From Neodiprion pinetum (lineage: Eukaryota > Arthropoda > Insecta > Hymenoptera > Diprionidae), in the NCBI RefSeq assembly GCF_021155775.2, contig NC_060235.2, positions 13,045,193-13,109,192 on the forward strand: a stretch of 64,000 nucleotides of DNA. The letters run 5' to 3'. Under the pieces are notes generated by a model, which saw only the letters and a program-made list of their open reading frames with translations, made no database searches and was not told where the DNA came from. Below, piece by piece: positions 55,943-64,000 of this stretch. Made by a program: the position numbers and the translations under genes. How positions within the stretch are numbered: position 1 is the first letter of the stretch; each line of letters begins with the position of its first letter.

Positions 55943-58900
55943 TCAAGGGTGTTCGTTTAAAGATCTAACCTTAAAGGATGTCCCTGGTCTTGGAGAGACT
56001 GTTCCAGGTTGATCCTCTTCAAAAGGAGCAAGACGATCCAAGTGAACCACTTTCTGACGCGAATGAGGAGATCTTCGGATTCTATAAACAACATCATTTA
56101 TCCGGTTAACCACTAAGTAAGGGCCTTCCCAATTTCTTTGTAGCTTTGGACATCGTCCTTTCTGTCTTCGAGGTTGAAAGAGCCAGACAGAATCTCCAGG
56201 ATTAAATTTTAAATCTCTGGCTCGAATATCATAACGAGTTTTCAATTTATCTGAAGCCATAGAAATTCTATTCCTAGCAAAGTGATGAATTTCTTCTAAA
56301 CGTTGTTGTAATAAAAAGGCATAATCTGTTTGATGCTGTCTTTGCACAGGAACAGGGCCTTTCTCTAAATCTGACGGAAGTCGAAGATTTCTTCCAGTAA
56401 GCATGAGGGCTGGCGTCTGTTTCGTCGTCTCATGAATCGCAGATCTGTAAGATAAGAGGAAGAAAGGGATCCAGGAGTCCCAGTCTCTCTGATTCTGCTC
56501 TACGAAGGACGACAAATATTGTAACAAAGTCCGATTCAGACGCTCTATCATGCCGTCAGATTGCGGATGCAAAGGAGTTGTACGAGTTTTTCTAACGCCT
56601 AAAATCTGAGTAACCTCTTTCATTAAGGTTGTCTCAAAATTTCGGCCTTGATCAGTATGAAGTTCTAGAGGAACTCCGTGTCTACAAATAAATTCTTTAA
56701 CGAATGCCTGTGCTACAGTAGAGGCTTCTTGATCAGCGAGAGGGACCACTTCTGGCCACTCAGTAAAATAATCAGCAATAACCAAAGCATATTTATTTCC
56801 AGAATGGGTTATCGGGAGAGGTCCAAGAATATCCATTGCTATCCTTTCAAATGGAGCTCCCACGTTGTAAATTTGAAGAGAGCTTTGTCCCTTCGCTCGA
56901 GGTCCTTCCTTTGCCGTGCAGGTTCGACATCTTCGACACCAATCTTCAACGTCCATCCGGCAACGGGGCCAAAAGTAGAAGTTGCGAATTCTGCCTAGAG
57001 TTTTATTTGACGCGAAGTGTCCGCCTGCAGGAGAATCATGATAAAGAGCAAGAATCTCTGAAACTCGTGACCTGGGAACCAAAAGTTGCCACCTGATTTC
57101 TTTCAAGTCTGCAGATTCCCATTTTCGGTATAAAATTCCATCAATTAAAAGGATAGAGTCCCATTGAGCCCAATAAATTTTCAAATCTGGCTCGGCTAAG
57201 GATATATCCTGCCAGTCCGGGCGAGTTTCTGCTTCTTTCCAAGACTTCACTTGATTCAAAGTATCGTCTTCTTGTTGCAATTTTCTCCATTCCTCCTGGT
57301 TATTTTCGAAAGAAATCTTCCGTATTATAAGAGAGGGATCACGATTTTTCTCTAATCGTGCACACTGTTTACACTCTGGCATTTCCTCGCAGGGTCTTCG
57401 AGAGAGAGCATCGGCGTTTCCATGATGAATTCCTGCTCGATGACGAATATCAAAATCGTACTGACCGAGCCTTTCTAACCATCTAGCTACCTGACCTTCG
57501 GGAGATTTAAACGAAAGTAGCCACCTGAGAGAAGCATGATCTGTACGTATCAAAAATCTCCTGCCGTACAAATAATGGTGAAAATGTACTACGGTCTTAA
57601 CAACAGCTAAAAGCTCTCTACGAGTGACACAATAATTCCTCTCAGTTTTACTCAAAATTCTGCTGAAATAGCTTATCACTCTCTCTTGACCTCCCTGAAT
57701 TTGAGACAGAACCCCGCCTATTCCTGAAAGAGATGCATCCGTATCTAAAATAAAAGGAATTTCGACCTCTGGATAAGCTAAAATCGGCGAAGAAATAAGA
57801 TTTCACTTTAATTTCTTGAAAGCCTCTTCACATTCCGGGGTCCAGTCAAAAGGAATCTTGATTCCGGTCAAATGATGGAGAGGTTTAGCTATACTAGCGA
57901 AACCTTTTACAAATCTTCTGTAATACGTACAAAGGCCTAAAAAGCTTTGAACTTGTTCTTTATTCTTAGGTGTCGGCCAAGAAGAAACCTTCTCTATTTT
58001 GGATGGGTCGGTCTTCACACCTTGTGCTGAAACGATATGTCCGAGGAAGCCTACTTCTTTCTGGAACAGATGGCATTTTTTCGGGCTCATTTTCAGACCT
58101 GCTTGCTTCAACCTAGCGAAAACTTGTCTGAGATTTTGAACTTCTTCTTCAAAGTTCTTGCCAAAAACGATTATATCGTCTGAATAAACAAGGCATATTT
58201 TGCCAGTGAGCCCATGGAGAACAGCCTCCATCATTCGTTCAAAGGTAGCCGGGGCATTACTCAAACCAAACGGCATAACCTTGAACTGCCATAATCCTCC
58301 TAAACCCGTAACAAAAGCTGTTTTTTCTTTATCTACAGGATCCATTTCGACCTGCCAGTATCCACTCTGAAGATCTATGGTGCTAAACCAAGTTGCACCA
58401 GCTATCAGGTCGAGTGTCTCGTCGATTCTGGGTAGAGGGTAAGAATCTTTCTTCGTTATATCGTTCAGCTTCCTGTAATCGATACAAAATCGTTTGGATC
58501 CGTCCTTTTTGTTAACAAGGACGATTGGTGAGGCCCAGGGACTAGACGATGGTTCAATCACATCGTTCTTTAGCATGTCTTCCACAAGCTTCTTTACCTC
58601 TTCTCGGGCGTTGAGAGCGAGTCTTCGAGGAGCTTGTTTAATTGGTGAACTCTCTCCGACGTCAATCTTGTGCTTGACAGAAGTACATCGGCCCTTATCA
58701 CCACTATCTTTGGCGAAAGAATCTATAAACTCTAGCAAAAGAGATTTAAACGATTCTACCTGAGCTGATTTTAACGAAATCGAAGATTTCTCAACAAGGC
58801 TCCGTAAATGAAGAGGAAAATGTTGTTGCAAATCATCCTCTGAAAGTTCTATTTCTCGAATTCTAGGAGGGGTCCAATAAATTCCATTCCTATTCGTACA

Positions 58901-59320
58901 AAAAGTTATTTCGCGATTGTTTGAAGCTAGTGAATTTCTCTTAGTCGAGATAACACAGTTATGAGCTGTAAGAAAGTCTATTCCCAAAATACCTTCATCC
59001 TCTATATCTGCTATAAAAACCTTATGTGGAGAGTCGATACACCCAAAAAGGTTAATTTGGACAGTAGCCTGTCTCAAAACCGGGGTCGTCTCTCCAGTGG
59101 CTGTTCGCAGAGAAAAAGAGGGAACAATCCGGTCATCGGATTTAAAGAGATCCGATCGAACTACGGTTACTTCCGCGCCCGTGTCTATTACCCACAGACA
59201 ATCGACGCCATTCATCTTACCGCGCGCGTAAAGACCAGACTGTCGTAGACTTCTAATTAAAAACTGTTCTCTAAGAGGGCTTTCACTACCAACAATCTGC
59301 GATGATTTTCGCCCTGACAA
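55943..59320 (-). pseudogene. pol: Pol: protease-RT-RNaseH-integrase, one in-frame TGA
   Basis: One frame throughout, interrupted by a TGA at 57803-57805 just after the RT connection. Visible are the protease (VIDTGAEVTVV), RT (SPWASPIVLVNKKDG, FCIDYRKLND, FSTIDLQSGYWQVEM, MPFGLSNAPATFERMM, catalytic YSDDIIVFG), RNase H (LDTDASLSGIGGVLSQ, RTDHASLRWLL, NADALSRRP), and integrase with HHCC finger (HDSPAGGHFASNK...CRRCRTC), the DDE core (MDILGP, HTDQGRNF, SDGMIERLN) and a GPY/F-type end (NWEGPYLVVNRINDVVYRI). YSDD replaces the commoner YLDD/YIDD. It enters from gag by -1 frameshifting. Confidence 0.92.
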
Positions 59321-59331
59321 ATCATCTGAAA

Positions 59332-60939
59332 TTAGTTTTTTGGGTGAGTTCCTGTTGAAGAACTCGATTGAGGATTTGCTTCCCCTATTTCTATATTTTT
59401 CTTACGCCAGTTAAAAGAATTTGGATTCGAACCTTGCATCGGTTTTCCACTAATTTTTTTAATTAGAAAACAATGATTGGCGTCGTGACCTGTTTTTTTA
59501 CAAAATATACAAGTCAAGCTAGTTTGACTTGTCACGACCACGTTTTTATTTATACGCTGGTTTTGTTGGTTTTGAAAAGAACCTCGATTTCTTGGTTTAA
59601 AATTGTTACTGTTATTTCTATTTTTATAATTTTGAGGTTTTGACTCCTCCGAGTATTCAAAACTTCGCCTTCTTGAGGCGTTTTCAGACACCTCAATCCG
59701 ACGAAGCTTGTTCAGCCCAAAATATTGCTTTCTCATTGCCTCCACCTCGAGGGCTTTGGCCGTTGCCTCCCGCAGAGAAGTGAGGCCTGACGTTCCAACG
59801 GCCATTTTAATCTCTGGATCATTAATCGCATTCAAAAAAGCTTGCGTTGCTAATAAATTACGAGACGGCTCGTGATCCGGTAAAGCTATACGAGAAAGCC
59901 GTTCGATATCTTGGCTAAGAGACGCAAGGTCTTCGTCTCGTCCCTGTGGTCATAAGTGGTCATTTCCGTACCTCAACTTTAATGCAGAACTAAGTTTTCC
60001 ATAATCAGAAATTTCTTCCTCAGACAACGCCGTTAAAACATCCAAAGCCGGCGTTCGAAGACAGGAGGCAAGACTGTGGGCCCTCATGGCGGAGTCCCAC
60101 TGATTATGTTTAGCAATTGTATTAAACTGGCGTTCATAGTCTGCCCATGGAATTTTTCCGTCAAAAATTGGCGGTTTTAAAGGATAAAGAGGTTTCTCAT
60201 TAATCTGAGAAGCAACCTCAGGAAATCTCGAATTATTTAATTGATTAAAATGAGAACATTGAGGCCGAACTTGAGTCAAAGACTCGGAAAAACCAGCCTC
60301 ATTATTTACTCTCATTCTACTAATTGGAGATTCATCTACTCTCCTAATAAAAGGCACAGACCTTGATTCAGGAACATCCTGGAATCGACCTGGATGTTGA
60401 ATCTCTTGAACAACGGGAACAGGAACAGGCGAGGGAACAGGAGAGGGAACAGGAATAGCGACTCTAGAACCCTGTGGTGTTACAGCCGGTTCTCCAGTGC
60501 CACTCATTTGATGAACGGACTGAAGAGCTGCCACAGTCGTCCGAAGAAGGTCTTGAAGATTATTTTCTGAACGCTCTCGAGCCTCTCCAGTCGTCCGAAG
60601 AAGGTCCTGAAGATTAGCTTCTGAACGCTCTCGAGCCTCCGCTTCTCGCCTCCGATGTTCTTGTTGTTCTTGAAGCAGCTGGATTAGTTGTTGTTGATGT
60701 TGAGTAGCAACTTCTTGTTGTTGTCTTGCCGCTTCTTGTTGTTGTGTTAAGATCTTTAACAGATCAATTTGAGAGATTGTCGAAAGAATTGAAAGAGGGT
60801 CCACTGAAGGTGATGGAATCGTTTCAGGGACCCGCGGATTCTCCATAACGAAAGGTTCTTCTCCGCTACTTTCTCTTCGACGTGAGCGCGTCAAACGACT
60901 GCTACTCATAATTAAAGTTCCCGCACTGAATCGACTCAA
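59332..60939 (-). pseudogene. gag: Gag, one in-frame TGA
   Basis: About 535 codons from the ATG at 60939 to TAA at 59332-59334, broken only by TGA at 59950-59952. The N-terminal third is Gln/Glu-rich coiled coil with a duplicated unit (EARERSEANLQDLLRTT and EARERSENNLQDLLRTT). A capsid-like region follows (LKPPIFDGKIPWADYERQFN, FLNAINDPEIKMAV), then an Asn/Arg-rich stretch and one C-x2-C-x4-H-x4-C knuckle (CIFCKKTGHDANHC). A slippery site lies at its end. Confidence 0.88.
59335..59341 (-). promoter_or_regulatory. -1 frameshift slippery site A AAA AAC
   Basis: The last gag codons read CCA AAA AAC TAA. The heptamer AAAAAAC is a known efficient -1 slippery sequence, and slipping back one base reads straight into the open pol frame with no stop. 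This decides how pol is reached although pol has no ATG of its own there. Confidence 0.8.
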
Positions 60940-60954
60940 TTAATAAGAACTCAA

Positions 60955-60973
60955 GATCCCGCTTCTGACACCA
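60955..60973 (-). promoter_or_regulatory. Primer-binding site, tRNA-Leu-like
   Basis: TGGTGTCAGAAGCGGGATC on the minus strand, two bases from the 5' LTR. It resembles the 3' end complement of tRNA-Leu used by several metazoan Gypsy elements. Confidence 0.7.
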
Positions 60974-60975
60974 AA

Positions 60976-61263
60976 TGTAACGTTTTGGGCGTTACGTTAA
61001 TAAAATATGGATCCGTGAGTTTACTTATTATCGAATCAAAAGAAATCAAGAGCGTGAACAATATATATCGTGAAAAATGCTTTTAATGCAAGATACGTGT
61101 TTCTCGTTTAAAGTCTGAAACAAGACTGTTTTTACAATAATATCGGTTGGCGCAGCAACCTTATTCTTTTCAAAGACATAAGAGGTTTATAAACGTCTTT
61201 TATCTATGCTGACTACTAGATCATTAAAGAGGGGGCAAAAGGGTGATTTCACCCTTTGTAACA
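60976..61263 (-). repeat. 5' LTR (right) of the kinase-carrying element
   Basis: 288 bp, about 98.6% identical to 54040-54327 by eye (differences near the GTGAGTT, ATCGAAAG, GGCACAG and TTTTTAAAG positions). Confidence 0.95.
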
Positions 61264-62735
61264 ATATGTACAAATTATACATTATTATGATTGAATATAA
61301 ATAGAGGCATTCGTATTAAATAATTTTATGGTGTAGAAAATAATTGATTTGGATTGATCATTTTTCTTGAATTAAAGAATTATGAATTTTCAAAAATTAA
61401 AAATATGATATTAAACAACTAATCAATCATCTACCTGTACGTTTTCTTTAAACTTTTCAATAAGTTATAATCCATTGTATAAATGTTCCAAATTGCAATC
61501 CATAAAGGACATTGAATGGCTTTTTTTCAATGGACGATATTTTTATTTCAATGAATATGTGAGCAAATAATTAAAAAATATATAGAAATCTTTCGATGAT
61601 CATATTTATATTTAGAAATTTTAAATGATGTGAAAAATTTTTGAATTTCAGAAATTCTTCTTTTTTCAAAAGTAAATTACGAATTATAATATATATAAAT
61701 AAAACATGAATAATAACTTTATTTTCTAATTTTTTTCATTTAATAATTTTGTATATATACAAATTATACATTATTATAATTGAATGTAAATGGGGGAAAT
61801 TAAATTAAATGAATTGATGATACTAAAAATAATTAATTTAACTTAATCATTTTTCTTAAATTGAAGAATAATTAATTTTGAAAAATTGAGACTATGAAAT
61901 TAAACAACTGATCATATAGCTATCTGTATGTTTCCTTTGAACTTTTCAATAAGTTATAACCTATTGCATAAATGTTCTAAATTACAATCCACAAAGTACA
62001 ATAAATGGCATTACTCTAATGAATAATGTTATTACTTTGATTAATATGTGAGCGAATAAATAGAAAATACAAACTTTTTTTTTCAATAATTATATTTATT
62101 CTCAAAAAATATGTTCAATGTAAAACTTTTTTTTTTTTTAAATCATTCTTTTTTGAGAAGTAAATCAAAAATTATAATGTATATGAATGAAATATGAATA
62201 ATAAATTTATTATTCAATTTTTTCGTTTAATTAATTATACATATATACAAATGATACATCAATATAATTCAATATATATGTACGCAACTGAACTAAATAA
62301 TTCAATGATATGAAAAATATTTAACCTGAATAATTCATTTTTCTCGAATCAAAGAATAATTAGTTTTGAAAAATTAAAAATACGTAATTGAATAACTAAT
62401 CATATATCTATCTGCGTGTTTTCTTAGAACTTCTCAATGAGTTATAATCCATAGTATGAATGTCTCAAATTACAATCCCTGAAGTACATCAAATGGCATT
62501 TTTTTAACGAATCTTATTTTCATTTTAATGAATATGTGAAAAAATAGTCATAAAATATATAGGATTTTTTTCATGATTATATTTTTATCTAAAAAATGTA
62601 ATTATTGTGAAAATTTTTTTTTTAGAAAAATTCTTCTTTTTCCAAAAGTGAATTGAAAATTATTATACATATACATCAATAAAATATATGTATTAAATTT
62701 ATTCATAATTTTTTCTATTCAATTAATTATATATA
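61264..62735 (+). repeat. Satellite array, forward orientation
   Basis: Boxes at about 61497, 61985 and 62474 (spacings 488-489 bp). The array stops in the (TA)n tract at 62735, where orientation flips without any inserted element. Confidence 0.92.
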
Positions 62736-64000
62736 TGTATAATTGATTAGGTAAGTAAAATGATAGATAAATTTATTATTTTTATCACATTCGTATACGT
62801 TATAATTTCCAATTAACTTTTAAAAAAAGAATTGAAAAAAAAAATTTTCACTTGAATTAAATTTTTCAAAAATGAATATAATCATTACTAAAATTCTATA
62901 TATTTCTTTATTATTCGCTCAAATATTAATTATAAGAAAAATAGTATTCAATCGAAAAATGCCATTCAATGTACTTCATAGATCGTAATTCGGAACATTT
63001 ATACAATGGATTATAACTTAATGAAAAGTTCAAAGAAAACATACAGATAGATGAATGATTAGTTGTTGCATATCATATTTTTAATTTTTGAAAATTAATA
63101 ATTCTTCAATTCAAGAAAAATGATCGATTTAAATTAATTATTTTCTGTATCATCAAATTATTTATATTCAATCATGATAATGTATAATTTGTATTTGAAA
63201 AAAGAAGAATTTCTCTGAAAAAAATTCTTACAACAACTAAATTTTTTAGAGAAAAATGTAATTTTTAAAAAAATCCTATGCATTTTTTGATGATTTGTTC
63301 ATATATTAATTGAAACGAAAATATGATTCATCAAAAAAGTGCCGTTTGATGTACTTCATGGATTGTAATTTGAATCATTTATACAACGGATTATAACTTA
63401 TTAAAAAGATTAAAAAAACACACAGATATATATATGATTAGTTATTTAATTTCATATTTCTAATTTTTCAAAATTAATTATCCTTCAATTCAAGAAAATT
63501 GAATTATTCAAGTTAACTATTTTTCATATCTCTCGATTACTCAAATCAATTGCCTCATATATGCATTCATATTGAATTATATTGATGTATCATTTGTATG
63601 TATATATGATTGATTCGAATAAAAAAATGCGAAAATAAATTTATCATATTTATTTTATTTATACATATTATAATTTCTGATTTACTTTTGAAAAAAGGAG
63701 AATTTTTGAAGTGAAAATATTTTTTGCAATCATTAAATTCTTCAAAAATGAATATAATTATGAAAAAAATCCTATATATTTATTCATTTTTCGCTCACGT
63801 ATTAATTAAAATCGAAATATCGTTCATCGAAGACATGCCAATTGATGAATTTTATGAAATGTAATTTGGAACATTTATGCAATTGATTAGAACTCATTGA
63901 AAAGTTTGAGAAAGACATACAGATAGATGAATGATTAGTTATTCAATTTCATGTTTTCAATTTCTAAAAATTAATCATTCTTTAATTTGAAAAAAATGAT
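62736..64000 (-). repeat. Satellite array, reverse orientation, to the window end
   Basis: Reverse boxes near 62950, 63330 and 63830. 62739-63180 is nearly identical to 21899-22380 (GATTAGGTAAGTAAAATGAT, then the same run), which marks the same higher-order unit. The second spacing is short (about 380 bp) because a piece is missing near 63165-63200. Confidence 0.9.

Larger units (their letters stand above)
54040..61263 (-). mobile_element. Ty3/Gypsy-type LTR retrotransposon with a deoxynucleoside kinase gene
   Basis: A 7,224-bp minus-strand element with two 288-bp LTRs differing at about four positions, flanked by ATAT (54036-54039 and 61264-61267). In reading order: LTR, tRNA-Leu-like primer site, gag with zinc knuckle, -1 frameshift site, protease-RT-RNaseH-integrase, a deoxynucleoside-kinase gene, about 0.9 kb of 3' sequence, polypurine tract, LTR. 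Gag and pol are each broken by one TGA and the kinase by one TGA plus a frameshift. The copy is therefore probably dead but recent. Confidence 0.93.

Overview
This is eukaryotic, AT-rich, gene-poor DNA that looks like insect heterochromatin. I infer this from spliced transposon genes, poly-A-tailed non-LTR retrotransposons, LTR retrotransposons with 4-bp target duplications, and a long tandem satellite. The families recognised (DIRS-like, CR1/Jockey-type and R1/Ingi-type non-LTR, Ty3/Gypsy, Polinton/Maverick, Helitron, Tnp2/CMC transposon, foldbacks) fit an insect, but the species cannot be told from sequence. I see no ordinary host gene, tRNA, rRNA or CRISPR.

The backbone is a satellite with a monomer of about 485 bp, recognised by a conserved box near AATCCATAAAGTACATTAAA. 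It reads forward at 1438-14235, in reverse at 19073-24338, forward again at 52052-62735, and in reverse from 62736 to the end. Everything else is inserted in it, often several layers deep. Several insertions sit in the same (TA)n tract of the monomer.

Left part: the 3' end of a DIRS-like tyrosine-recombinase retrotransposon (1-1437); two long 1.83-kb solo LTRs in opposite orientation (2668-4499, 19929-21753); a broken CR1/Jockey-type non-LTR element (4935-10823) that was itself hit by a 1.3-kb Helitron carrying an OTU protease-like gene (8584-9904); and a second broken non-LTR element (14236-19072).

Middle: a 2.3-kb perfect-architecture foldback (24339-26659), then Polinton remnants (integrase end at 26659-26969, polymerase-side pieces at 36479-37850) split by a young Ty3/Gypsy element (27255-36027). 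The pol of that element holds two macro (ADP-ribose-binding) domains between RNase H and integrase. After an unclassified segment comes a solo LTR (40853-51584) split by a 10.3-kb Tnp2/CMC-like DNA transposon (40915-51202). That transposon has an intact transposase gene and a four-exon accessory gene with a DUF4806-like end.

Right part: a minus-strand Ty3/Gypsy element (54040-61263) with gag, a -1 frameshift site, pol and, downstream of integrase, a deoxynucleoside-kinase gene. A related solo LTR lies at 53195-53470.

The strongest candidates for something undescribed are the two LTR retrotransposons that carry nucleotide-related host-type enzymes: TARG1-like macro domains in one and a deoxynucleoside kinase in the other. 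Both could act on the cell's nucleotide or ADP-ribose state during reverse transcription or integration. That role is inference; the domains themselves are visible in the sequence.
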